Shown here piece after piece: positions 1-7,967 of a stretch of 8,087 bases of DNA. The translations under genes were made by a program, and so were the position numbers. Source of the DNA: an uncultured Ruminococcus sp. (GTDB taxonomy: Bacteria > Bacillota > Clostridia > Oscillospirales > Acutalibacteraceae). How positions within the stretch are numbered: the first letter of the stretch is position 1; every line of letters starts with the position of its first letter. The notes under the pieces are model-generated. The model did no database searches. It was not told the DNA's origin and saw only the letters and a program-made list of their open reading frames with translations. The stretch spans positions 1 through 8,087 of the forward strand of contig CACYDE010000009.1 in assembly GCA_902773045.1 (NCBI GenBank), in the 5' to 3' direction.

Positions 1-340
1 GCCGAAGATGCGCAGTAGATTTTTATCAAGAGAGTGCATAAAACTACCGCAGGAATACAAACGTATTTCAAGGTGGTTTTGTGTACTATGATGGAAAAAG
101 ATCAAGCAGATTCGGTGCAAAGTGCCAGCAGCACACCAAGAAGTCAAGCCGTAAGGCGCAGGCTGATTGGATTGTGCTGCAAATGCCCTTGGGGTACCGT
201 CAGGCGATCTTTGTGCGGTGTTGCCTTAAATATTATAATACATTTCACGGAAAAATTCTATAGTCTTACGTCAGGTAAACAAAAATTTACAATTTTTTCA
301 CTTAAGGCAATACAGCACAGGAACAATTTCAGATGTCGGC
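1..340 (+). ncRNA. Candidate large structured RNA, unassigned family, possibly cut by the window edge
   Basis: No gene is convincing here, but the + strand folds extensively by eye. Helix one pairs 33-48 with 72-87, 16 continuous pairs, topped by 52-58 with 63-69 and an AAAC tetraloop. A second domain pairs 99-103 with 206-210, 113-118 with 194-199, 128-135 with 173-180, 136-139 with 167-170, and 144-150 with 161-166 around a bulged A. A third arm pairs 211-229 with 302-320, 18 of 19 positions, enclosing an AT-rich loop with its own weak hairpin (250-257 with 291-299). Bases 1-5 can pair with 336-340 and close the whole. Non-Watson-Crick pairs at 36/84, 39/81, 45/75, 53/68, 117/195, 211/320 and 220/311 are all G-U on the + strand and would be C-A mismatches on the minus strand, so the RNA should be transcribed rightward, convergent with addA. 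Function, family and 5' end are unknown. Alternatives are a mobile-element end or a decayed intron-like RNA. Confidence 0.5.
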
Positions 341-373
341 GGACAGTTCTGTCAAGGAAGTTTTTCCGCCTTT
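338..373 (+). terminator. Weak terminator-like hairpin between the RNA and addA
   Basis: GGCGGA at 338-343 pairs with TCCGCC at 365-370, and only three T follow on the + strand. Inside it, GACA (342-345) with TGTC (350-353), and GGAA (356-359) with TTCC (364-367), can form competing small hairpins. On the minus strand, downstream of the addA stop, the same stem is not followed by a T run. It would therefore serve a rightward transcript better than the add operon. The short T tract and long loop keep confidence low. No better terminator for addBA is visible in the window. Confidence 0.3.
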
Positions 374-3300
374 ATAAAATGTTTATGATCTCGCCCAGTT
401 CAAATGAATATATAACACACTCCGAAACAATCTTCCCGGTTATTTGTTCAACGGCGAGCTTATAAAGTCCGAGCTGAGGAGAATACTTCTCTTTCAGATC
501 TTCGATATTTTTCACCCTGTCGGTTTTATAGTCGACGATCACGATCTTTCCGTTCTCCTCGAAAAGGCAGTCCACAGCGCCCTGTAATATTATAGGCTCT
601 TCACTGTAAGGAAATTCAAGCGTTTTATCCGCAACACCTGCCGGAATCTCAACAGTAAAGCGATACTCTCTTTCGATCATTTCCGCATTGAGCATTCTCT
701 TAACCAAGTCCGAACCTACAAAATCACAAACGGTCTGTCTGTTGAGAGAGTCCGCCTGGATCTTTGAAAGAAAGCCGTGTTCACAGAGTCTTTCTATCTC
801 GTTTTCAACAGAAGATCCGGCATTTTTAAAGTCACAGTATTGAGCAAAAGCGTGAGTTGCCGTTCCTTTTTGAGCCGCAGTGAGTCCGCCCTTGTTCATG
901 AACGCCGGAACGCTTGACGCCGCAAATTCAAGACCGATCTCCTTCTCCGCAAGCGAAGACGCCGAAACCTTTACAGGAATATTGGTCATTTCAGCATACC
1001 GATACTTCAAAGACAGTCTTTCCTCAATGATCTTTCTGTACTCCGCCTTTGCAGCTTCAGCGATAGCTTCAACGTCTTCCGCAGAAACAATATCATCTTC
1101 AGGCTCGGAAGCGGGCAGTTCTTCATCAATTTCCGTAATGTTTTCAATAATATTTACATCCCAATCATACGCAAAACCCTCGTAAACGCTCCCGGTATAA
1201 CCTCCTGTTTTCCTCAGCGCAATGCCGCTCTTATGAACCAGAAGACAATCAATTATCCAATCGCTCATACTGGAAGCGGAGCTTACTGTGTAGGGAGAGA
1301 CAGATTTATCAAAGGAAAGTTTTTTCGCAACGCCCTCAACGTATTTTCCTATCCCCTTTTTGCTCGAAACAAGGACAAGCCTTTCCTTTGCCCTTGTCAT
1401 CGCAACGTAAAGCACCCTCAATTCCTCGGACATTTCGTTTCTTTTTATCTCAAGCGACACGGCTTCCCGAGGCATGGTAGTGTAGCGGCACAATAATTTA
1501 TCGTCCTTGCGTCTGACTCCAAGACCCAGCTCGTTGTGAAGAAGAACCTCGTTACTTGTATCCGTGTTAAACCGTCTGCTTAGACCTGCTATCACGCAAA
1601 TCGGAAACTCGAGTCCTTTGGATTTATGTATTGTCATTATCCGGACCGCGTCGGTCATCTTATCCGATTTTCTTTCGGCAGCTTTCAGATCACAGCCGTT
1701 TTCGCAAAGTCTGTCGATAAATCTAACGAACCCGTTAATTCCCCTGTAGCCTGAATTTTCATAGCTTTTCGCGTAATGCAGAAGAAGCTTCAGATTCTTT
1801 TTTGCGAAATCTCCGTCCTCAGCCGACGAAACGATCTCGGGATATGAAGTCTCCGCATAGATCTTATTTATCAGCGTATCGGTTGTGACATTCGCGGATA
1901 TTCTTCTGAGTTCCGACAATTTCTCCGTGAAAGCAGCAGTCTTTTTATTTCCGTCATTATTTTCCCGCAGGAGCATCGAATAAACGCTTCCGTCGGGATA
2001 TTTAGCTCTCAGTCCGGCAAGTTCATCGGCAGTAAATCCGAAGATCGGACTCAATAGAACCGCCGTGAGCGGAATGTCAAGAACCGGATTGTCAATTATT
2101 CTCAGAAGAGAAAGCATAATACGGATCTCCTGACGTGAAAAGAAGCTGTCGCTCGTTTCGCTGACCGCAGGGATCCCCATTTTCAAAAGCTCTTCGACAA
2201 AAACAGAAGCATGACCTTTGACGCCTCTCATCAGGATACAGAAATCTCCGAACGTGGGCTTCCTCTTCCCTTCCTTCGACGTTATTTCCTGCTCCGCGAT
2301 CATTTTATAGATCAATCTTCCGATATATCTTGCCTCCTCAATATCCCCGTCCCGGGTTTCGGAATTATCAAGCTCCAGAAGATGGAACGAAACCGCGTTT
2401 TCCTTATCCTCATCATACGCCGCACCGGCTCTTAACGCTTCCTCCTCCGTGTAGTCTATGTCACCCACGCTTTCGGACATCAGGTTTTTGAAGACAAAGT
2501 TGACTCCCTCGGTAACGCCTGCCCTGCTGCGGAAGTTCATGTCGAGAATGATTTTTGCGGGGTATTTTTCCTTCTTCGGGTCATAAGGAGTGTAATCATT
2601 TTTCCGTCCGATAAATATCTCCGGCATTGCCTGTCGAAATCTGTAGATGCTTTGCTTTACATCGCCGACTACGAACAGCTTGCGGTCATTATCGCTTACA
2701 GCTTTAAAAATTGTGTCCTGTATCGTGTTGGCATCCTGATATTCATCAACCATAACATAATCATAACGGGAAGAAACTTCTCGGGCTATATCCGTAAATA
2801 CGATCCCGTTTTCTTTTTTCTCGGCGAGAAGTTTTAATGTCCAGTGCTCCAGATCCGAAAAATCGGCGAGCGATCTCTCTGTTTTAAGCCGGGAATATTC
2901 CTCGCCGAAAAGGAGCATTACTTCAAAAAGACCCGAAACGACCGGAGCAAGATCGGAGATATCGTCCATGCACTGCTCGTTGTTCCTGATGAATAAATTG
3001 CGAAGCTCGCCGACCGCGTCTTTCACGATCTTCCGATAGCCGGAAACGGCATTTTTCACTTCGTTGTCCGCATACCCCTTTGGCGTTGCAAGTCTGCCGG
3101 GGGAGTATGTTCCGAGAATATGGACGATATCGTTCCAGCCGCCGCTTTCAAGCCGCTTTACAAGCAGATCGATAAAATCTCTGTCGGTTCTTATCTCATC
3201 TCCGAATTTTGAACTGTTGAGCTTTTCTTCCGATTCAAGAAACTTCAGACTTTCGGCATTTATATTTCTCATGAAAGCCGCGGTCATTTTTGAATATTCG

Positions 3301-3947
3301 ATGATAGTTTTTCCCCATTCGGTTTGGTCTGCGCTTTTTGTAACGTCATACATCGCCGCTTTTTCGCTGATCCAGCTTTCGGGGAACGGGTGAGATCTCA
3401 AAAACTCATACAATCTTAACACTATACTCTGCAATATCGTATCGTCACGGACGCTGGAAAAAACCTCGACGGTGTTTTCAAATTTATCGTCTTTTTCGCT
3501 GTATTTTCTTTCAAGGACATTCTGCATTGCCGCATTTTTTATAACGGAAAGCTCCTCTTCCTCGGCAATTCTGAAATCCGACGGTATATCGAGCTTATTG
3601 AAATACTCTCTCGCAAGATCGCTGCAGAAGCTGTGAATAGTGCTGATCTGCGCTCTTGAGAGAAGAAGCTGCTGACGGTGAAGATTTTCGTTGAGCGGAT
3701 CGTTTTTCAAAAGCTCTTCGAGTCTTGCGGCGATCCTGTCTTTCATCTCACCTGCCGCTGCCCGAGTGTATGTCACAACAAGGAATCTGTCCGCGTCGAC
3801 CGGATCGTTTCTGTCTGTTATCAGATCTATGACGCGTTCAACGAGAACTGCCGTTTTTCCGGAGCCTGCCGCTGCCGAAACGAGAACCGCACCTTTTCGC
3901 GCATTGATAGCATTAAGCTGATTGTCCGTCCATCTTACATCACTCAT
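372..3947 (-). CDS. addA: ATP-dependent helicase/nuclease subunit A (AddA)
   Basis: AddA is the helicase motor and one of the two nucleases of the AddAB complex, which unwinds and trims double-strand DNA ends in the cytoplasm and prepares 3' tails for RecA. At 1191 residues it is close to the usual length (about 1200). Superfamily 1A motifs appear in order: Q motif around Q10, Walker A at 25-32 (AAAGSGKT), motif Ia near 58-64, STIHSFC at 102-108, Walker B VDEYQD at 400-405, motif III GDVKQSIYRFR at 428-438, motif IV NFRSR at 471-475, motif V at 769-783 (TIHKSKGLEFP) and motif VI at 842-855 (VAMTRAKE). An acidic linker (about 936-975) leads to a RecB-type nuclease with H1032, D1126, D1139-Y-K1141 and a Q1158/Y1162 motif, all intact. 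The start overlaps the addB stop by one base and has a strong Shine-Dalgarno. No frameshift or truncation is seen. The identification is firm. Confidence 0.97.
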   Translation of the reverse strand: MSDVRWTDNQLNAINARKGAVLVSAAAGSGKTAVLVERVIDLITDRNDPVDADRFLVVTYTRAAAGEMKDRIAARLEELLKNDPLNENLHRQQLLLSRAQISTIHSFCSDLAREYFNKLDIPSDFRIAEEEELSVIKNAAMQNVLERKYSEKDDKFENTVEVFSSVRDDTILQSIVLRLYEFLRSHPFPESWISEKAAMYDVTKSADQTEWGKTIIEYSKMTAAFMRNINAESLKFLESEEKLNSSKFGDEIRTDRDFIDLLVKRLESGGWNDIVHILGTYSPGRLATPKGYADNEVKNAVSGYRKIVKDAVGELRNLFIRNNEQCMDDISDLAPVVSGLFEVMLLFGEEYSRLKTERSLADFSDLEHWTLKLLAEKKENGIVFTDIAREVSSRYDYVMVDEYQDANTIQDTIFKAVSDNDRKLFVVGDVKQSIYRFRQAMPEIFIGRKNDYTPYDPKKEKYPAKIILDMNFRSRAGVTEGVNFVFKNLMSESVGDIDYTEEEALRAGAAYDEDKENAVSFHLLELDNSETRDGDIEEARYIGRLIYKMIAEQEITSKEGKRKPTFGDFCILMRGVKGHASVFVEELLKMGIPAVSETSDSFFSRQEIRIMLSLLRIIDNPVLDIPLTAVLLSPIFGFTADELAGLRAKYPDGSVYSMLLRENNDGNKKTAAFTEKLSELRRISANVTTDTLINKIYAETSYPEIVSSAEDGDFAKKNLKLLLHYAKSYENSGYRGINGFVRFIDRLCENGCDLKAAERKSDKMTDAVRIMTIHKSKGLEFPICVIAGLSRRFNTDTSNEVLLHNELGLGVRRKDDKLLCRYTTMPREAVSLEIKRNEMSEELRVLYVAMTRAKERLVLVSSKKGIGKYVEGVAKKLSFDKSVSPYTVSSASSMSDWIIDCLLVHKSGIALRKTGGYTGSVYEGFAYDWDVNIIENITEIDEELPASEPEDDIVSAEDVEAIAEAAKAEYRKIIEERLSLKYRYAEMTNIPVKVSASSLAEKEIGLEFAASSVPAFMNKGGLTAAQKGTATHAFAQYCDFKNAGSSVENEIERLCEHGFLSKIQADSLNRQTVCDFVGSDLVKRMLNAEMIEREYRFTVEIPAGVADKTLEFPYSEEPIILQGAVDCLFEENGKIVIVDYKTDRVKNIEDLKEKYSPQLGLYKLAVEQITGKIVSECVIYSFELGEIINIL

Positions 3948-6900
3948 TATTTCTCCTCCTTTCTCTCGAATTCCTTTTCGATCATATCAATTACCTCTTC
4001 CTTATCAAAGTTCACTACTCTGTTTTTTTCATCGCCGGGCAAGTGACCGCAAACAGCATTATAAACACAATATTTACATGCGTCATAGTTACATCCCTCC
4101 GACGGCACGGCAGCTATATCTCCCTCGTCAAGAGAAAGACTCATTTCCTTTATCTTTTGCTCTGCTTTGTCGAATATCATATTGAGCTGGCTGTTCGAGA
4201 TCACAGAATTACTGCACCCTTTTTTAATGCTGTTCTGCTTATCCAGAGATACGGGGATATACTTTCCCGAAAGCTGTTCTTCCATTCCCCGAAGAACCTG
4301 AAGCTCATCAAGAACGATTCCGTTCATACGAAGCTTTTTGTCATGCTCTTTTTTGATCTCGTCATAATCGGCATACGGTTCAACATTCACAGATGTCACC
4401 GTTGATGGCATATACAAAACGCCGCTCGGATGGATATCGTCTCCATATCGCTCTTTTCCGTTTTTCACAATGGCGGAAAGGTAAATTATCATCTGCATAT
4501 TAAGTCCGTAAAGGACGTCGGAAAGCCGAAACTCCTTCTTTCCCGTTTTGTAGTCGATAATTCTCAGGTAGCTTGCCTTTTCGGTTTTCATAACGTCAAC
4601 ACGGTCAACGCTTCCTCTGACGCGAACGTTGTTTCCGCTGTCATCCGTTATCGTGTATGCTTTAATTCCTTTTTCGGGATCGCCGACCGAAAGTTCTGTG
4701 TCAACAGGCTTGAATTCGGACTGGGAAAGCTCCTCGGACAGATGATCCATCAATGCCTGTGTACTCTTTTTCAGACGATAGTAAAGATATTTGAAGCGGT
4801 CGCTTTTATCGTTTTCACCGCCAAGAAATTCGGCGATATAATTTTTCAGGTAACGGTCAAGAAAAGCTTCAAGCTCATCATCGGAGAAGCGTACATAATC
4901 GTTTCGTTTATATTCTTCAATGATATTTTCAAGAAGATAATGCACAAGATTTCCGAATTCAACCGCACCCATCTCTGCCTTTTTTCTCTCCTTAAGTCTG
5001 AGTCCGTAAGTACAAAAATACTGAAATCGGCACATATAAAACCGTTCGATCTGAGAAGCTGAAAAATTTTTATCCCGACCGAAAAGAAGCGACGCGGCTT
5101 TTCGGTTTTCAAGCTTCATGGCTTTTTTCTTTATAACATTATCTACAGCAGAAAGACGATCCGAATATTCGGGTTTATCACTGAAATATTCTTTAAGAGC
5201 AAGACTCAGCGGATCGTTTTTTCTGAATCCGGCGGCGCATTTTTCGAACGCTGTTTTCTCACTCCTGATACGTTCAATATCGGGGATATGAGATATCACC
5301 TCTGTTTTTGTGGAGGGAATAATTCTGAATATCTCCGAAACTATTGACGAAGGCTTCAAAACGCCGCCGCTGAGATCTCCGGTCGGATAGGTCACGAAAA
5401 GCTTATCCGATGGAGCCGAAAGCGCATTGTAAACAAGGAACTTTTCCTGCAAAAAAAGCTCCGCAACAGCGTCATAAACAGGAAGCTCCATACTGATAAG
5501 GCTTCTTCTTTCGGCGTCGTTGAAAACTCCTCCCGCAACGGGATCGTGAGGAAATTCACCGCTGACGGCGCCGATGACGAAAACGGCATACGGAGACGAA
5601 AATCGAATGCTGTCCGCCGTTCCGACAATGACCTGATCGAGCGTCTGAGGAATATCCGAAATCTCATAAGATCGGATAAACATTTTCATCAGTTCATAAT
5701 ATCTTCTCACGGTGATCGGCCTCTCGCCGATCGCGAGGTACAGCTTATTGAGCATATCCGTAAGAAAATCCCAAAGACGCGTTTCTTCGCCTGAGTACTT
5801 CTCGTATCCTTTGACAGCGGAATCACGTTTTATAAATTTCGGAACATCAAAATCCTTCATCAGCTCATAAACCGCCGCCGAGATTTTCAGAGAATCGGCG
5901 CATTCCAGTTTTTCAACAAAACTCAAAACAGGTTTCATCAGCTTTTCTCGCGCTTCGTTTATTTGACGCAGTCTTTCCGAAGCTTCGCCCGTAAATCTGT
6001 CGCTGTAGCCGTCAGGGTTAAGCAAAAACGGCTGAGAAAATGCTTTTCCGTTAAGACTCCATGTATAAACGTAATTTTCAAGCAGCGCAGTTTCATAATC
6101 GTTCAGTCCCGTCAATCCGCTTTTTGCGATCATCAAAAGCTTTTCACTGTCGCCGCGATCGAGAGCATACTCAAAAGCGGACAAAACAAGGCGCATTAAC
6201 GGTTTATTGTCGATAGGGTCGGGACGCGACATAAAGAACGGGATATTGAAACTTTCAAAGACGGTATCAAGTATTCCTCTGTAAGGATCACTTTTTCTGC
6301 ACACAACCGCTATATCCTTAAAACGGCACTCACCGCTCAGCGCAAGCTCCGTTATCTTTTCCGCGGCATATTCGCACTCTTCAAAAATATCGCTCGCTAT
6401 TCCCACCGTAATATTTTCCGTTTTCTCTGCCGAAAGAATACCGCTTTTTTCGTCCGCCGCGTTGGCAGCATTCCCGATCCTGTAAAGACATCTTTCGATA
6501 AGATCCAACTCATCGTTTTTTGTTCTGTGATTTTCATTGAGATTTATCGGAGAAGCAACGGGCAGTCCAAGACGCCTGGCGCTTTGAATAATTCTTTTTT
6601 TCGTTCTCTGAACGGTGAAAAAAAGCTCCTCGTCTTTTGTTCCGTCCATGCACAAAGTTATGTAAAAATCAGCCGCCTGCTCCATAATAAGATCAAGTAT
6701 TCTCTGTTCCTGAGCAGTGAAGCCGCTGAAATCATCGACCGCAACCGTATACCCCTCAAAGAATCTTACTTCTTTCAGACGTTTTTCAAGTCTTGCGTTA
6801 TTGTCCAGTGGATCAATATAACTTTTCTCTATATGCGCATTATAAACATCCGTCACCAAAGCGACCTCGGAAAGCTTTTTTGAAAGCTCCGTACCCTTTG

Positions 6901-7333
6901 ACATCTCAGCCTTTTCTCTGAGATCATCGGTTGAGATACCGCATGTTTTAAACTCCTTCACGGCATTCAGCATCAGATCCGTCAGCTGAGGTTTCATCGC
7001 CTGTTTTTCATAGACCTCAAGATGGTCGGCGCAGTCTTCGAGCGCAAGCGACATCAAAACCTTTCTGACTCCGTCGTCGATCGGAGTTCCGGGGATATTC
7101 CCCGTTTCCCTCATAACCATATCATACAGCCTTGTAAATGACATAACGCTGATATTTCTCGAAACACCCGGTCCGAGCTGTTTCAAAAACATTTTTTCAC
7201 TTTCAAACGAACTTTGTTCGGGCATAAGATACAAAACCTTTTTTTCGCCACTTTTCGCCCGTTCTCCCAAAATATCCGAAACAAAACGGGTCTTTCCCGT
7301 TCCGCTCCTTCCCTGCACCAAATAAACCATCAT
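3947..7333 (-). CDS. addB: ATP-dependent helicase/nuclease subunit B (AddB), Fe-S nuclease
   Basis: AddB pairs with AddA. By family knowledge it recognises Chi sites, and its nuclease cuts the strand opposite to that cut by AddA. The 1128 residues are near the usual length of about 1160. A Walker A (GRSGTGKT, 8-15) opens the protein, while the remaining helicase motifs are degenerate, as expected for AddB. The C-terminal nuclease shows H798, D910 in GSVD, D927-Y-K929 and Q947/Y951. The four Fe-S cysteines are visible as C768 (in CRFQYFC) and C1086-x2-C1089-x5-C1095. C774 and C1081 are additional nearby cysteines. Two adjacent ATGs begin the gene. The first, at 7333, is only two bases from GGAGG, the second, at 7330, five bases, so the second may be the main start (1127 aa). 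It is first in the operon, and the repeat array lies directly upstream. The identification is firm. Confidence 0.96.
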   Translation of the reverse strand: MMVYLVQGRSGTGKTRFVSDILGERAKSGEKKVLYLMPEQSSFESEKMFLKQLGPGVSRNISVMSFTRLYDMVMRETGNIPGTPIDDGVRKVLMSLALEDCADHLEVYEKQAMKPQLTDLMLNAVKEFKTCGISTDDLREKAEMSKGTELSKKLSEVALVTDVYNAHIEKSYIDPLDNNARLEKRLKEVRFFEGYTVAVDDFSGFTAQEQRILDLIMEQAADFYITLCMDGTKDEELFFTVQRTKKRIIQSARRLGLPVASPINLNENHRTKNDELDLIERCLYRIGNAANAADEKSGILSAEKTENITVGIASDIFEECEYAAEKITELALSGECRFKDIAVVCRKSDPYRGILDTVFESFNIPFFMSRPDPIDNKPLMRLVLSAFEYALDRGDSEKLLMIAKSGLTGLNDYETALLENYVYTWSLNGKAFSQPFLLNPDGYSDRFTGEASERLRQINEAREKLMKPVLSFVEKLECADSLKISAAVYELMKDFDVPKFIKRDSAVKGYEKYSGEETRLWDFLTDMLNKLYLAIGERPITVRRYYELMKMFIRSYEISDIPQTLDQVIVGTADSIRFSSPYAVFVIGAVSGEFPHDPVAGGVFNDAERRSLISMELPVYDAVAELFLQEKFLVYNALSAPSDKLFVTYPTGDLSGGVLKPSSIVSEIFRIIPSTKTEVISHIPDIERIRSEKTAFEKCAAGFRKNDPLSLALKEYFSDKPEYSDRLSAVDNVIKKKAMKLENRKAASLLFGRDKNFSASQIERFYMCRFQYFCTYGLRLKERKKAEMGAVEFGNLVHYLLENIIEEYKRNDYVRFSDDELEAFLDRYLKNYIAEFLGGENDKSDRFKYLYYRLKKSTQALMDHLSEELSQSEFKPVDTELSVGDPEKGIKAYTITDDSGNNVRVRGSVDRVDVMKTEKASYLRIIDYKTGKKEFRLSDVLYGLNMQMIIYLSAIVKNGKERYGDDIHPSGVLYMPSTVTSVNVEPYADYDEIKKEHDKKLRMNGIVLDELQVLRGMEEQLSGKYIPVSLDKQNSIKKGCSNSVISNSQLNMIFDKAEQKIKEMSLSLDEGDIAAVPSEGCNYDACKYCVYNAVCGHLPGDEKNRVVNFDKEEVIDMIEKEFERKEEK
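3953..3962 (-). promoter_or_regulatory. addA ribosome-binding site inside the addB 3' end
   Basis: On the minus strand AAAGGAGGAG lies in the last codons of addB, five bases before the addA ATG at 3947. The addB stop and addA start share one base (TAATG). This fixes the addA start and suggests that ribosomes finishing addB re-initiate on addA, keeping the two subunits in step. Coupling is inferred from the layout. Confidence 0.85.
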
Positions 7334-7335
7334 AT

Positions 7336-7345
7336 CCTCCTTTTT
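7336..7345 (-). promoter_or_regulatory. addB ribosome-binding site abutting the repeat array
   Basis: The minus strand reads AAAAAGGAGG just before ATATGATGG. The GGAGG core is two bases from the first ATG (7333) and five from the second (7330), which favours the second start. The run of A is the end of repeat unit 1, so the array continues right into the Shine-Dalgarno. Confidence 0.85.
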
Positions 7346-7394
7346 AAATACGTGAAGATAGTTTTTATTTTACATAACTCTCCGCACCCGACCG

Positions 7395-7428
7395 AAAGCC
7401 GACCTTTTACGGTCAGTTTCATACCAAC
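7395..7428. repeat. 34-bp hairpin module of the long repeat units (copies at 7591 and 8046)
   Basis: The module begins AAAGCCGACC and ends near TACCAAC, followed by the T run of the next unit. GACC (7401-7404) can pair with GGTC (7411-7414), flanked by GAAA and TTTC. Alternatively GACCG at the end of the parent unit pairs with CGGTC at 7410-7414. The copy at 7591 keeps both pairings. The copy at 8046 has AACC, which breaks the inner pairing but keeps the outer one. It resembles an optional insert within the array. It is not a good terminator, because the T run is too far from the stem. Confidence 0.7.
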
Positions 7429-7662
7429 TTTTTTTAACACGTGAAGATAGTTTTCTAATTACATAACTCTCCGAACCCGACCGTTTTTAATACGTGAAGA
7501 TAGTTTTCTAATTACATAACTCTCCGCACCCGACCGTTTTTTAACACGTGAAGATAGTTTTCGAGTTACATAACTCTCCGAACCCGACCGAAAACCGACC
7601 TTTTACGGTCAGTTTCGTACCAACTTTTTTTTAATACGTGAAGATAGTTTTTATTTTTCACA

Positions 7663-7967
7663 ACTCAAACTTCCCACATAATTATCCCTCTGTCCTTATC
7701 GAAACTTTGGTTTCAGGAATTTAAACAGCGTTCTAAGTAACCGCTTAAATGGGTTCGGGGCGATAGCCCCGATGGGATAGAGGGCAAAGCCCTCTATCCC
7801 GATAGCCCCCTTTTCCTTGAGGAAAAGGGGGTTCGGGGGGTATGGGTGACGACAACAGTTTTGATCGAAGCATAAGCTCGAATTCGATAGCGAAAACTGT
7901 TCCTTACATCGACAACCCACGATTGACTCTACATTCATTGTAATTTTGAGTGGGAAAAGTTTGAGTG
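7663..7967. mobile_element. MITE-like palindromic element inserted in repeat unit 5
   Basis: The unit that starts with the core at 7636 breaks off after its AT-rich stretch and resumes at 7968 with ACATAACTTTCCG. The intervening 305 bp have imperfect terminal inverted repeats: ACTCAAACTT then CCCAC on the left, and GTGGG then AAAAGTTTGAGT on the right, with a two-base length difference. ACA flanks both sides (7660-7662 and 7968-7970) and may be a 3-bp target duplication. The interior is a string of hairpins: 7701-7714, 7755-7772 (7-bp stem), 7774-7800 (perfect 12-bp stem, AAA loop), 7806-7831 (perfect 11-bp stem, TTGA loop), and 7854-7901 (9-bp outer and 6-bp inner stems). GATAGCCCC and GGGTTCGGGG each occur twice. 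No transposase gene is present, so any movement would need one elsewhere. The family is unknown. Confidence 0.7.

Noticed and set aside
211..239. Promoter-like TTGTGC, 17 bases, TATAAT on the + strand
   Set aside because: The -10 is perfect but the -35 matches only three bases. It lies inside the AT-rich loop and arm of the proposed RNA, and no gene follows on that strand.
281..297. AT-only inverted repeat AAAAATT/AATTTTT as an addBA terminator
   Set aside because: The stem has no G-C pair and a 3-base loop, too weak for an intrinsic terminator.
34..465. Open frames on the + strand across the left intergenic region (143 and 60 codons)
   Set aside because: No recognisable domain and no good Shine-Dalgarno. 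The longer frame runs antisense into addA, and the sequence constraint is better explained by RNA helices with strand-specific G-U pairs.
4430..5062. 210-codon open frame on the + strand
   Set aside because: It lies fully antisense to the conserved addB nuclease region and shows no known domain, so it is a shadow frame.
7755..7831. Tandem intrinsic terminators
   Set aside because: The stems are strong, but none is followed by a T run on either strand and no gene ends nearby. They fit better as internal palindromes of the inserted element.
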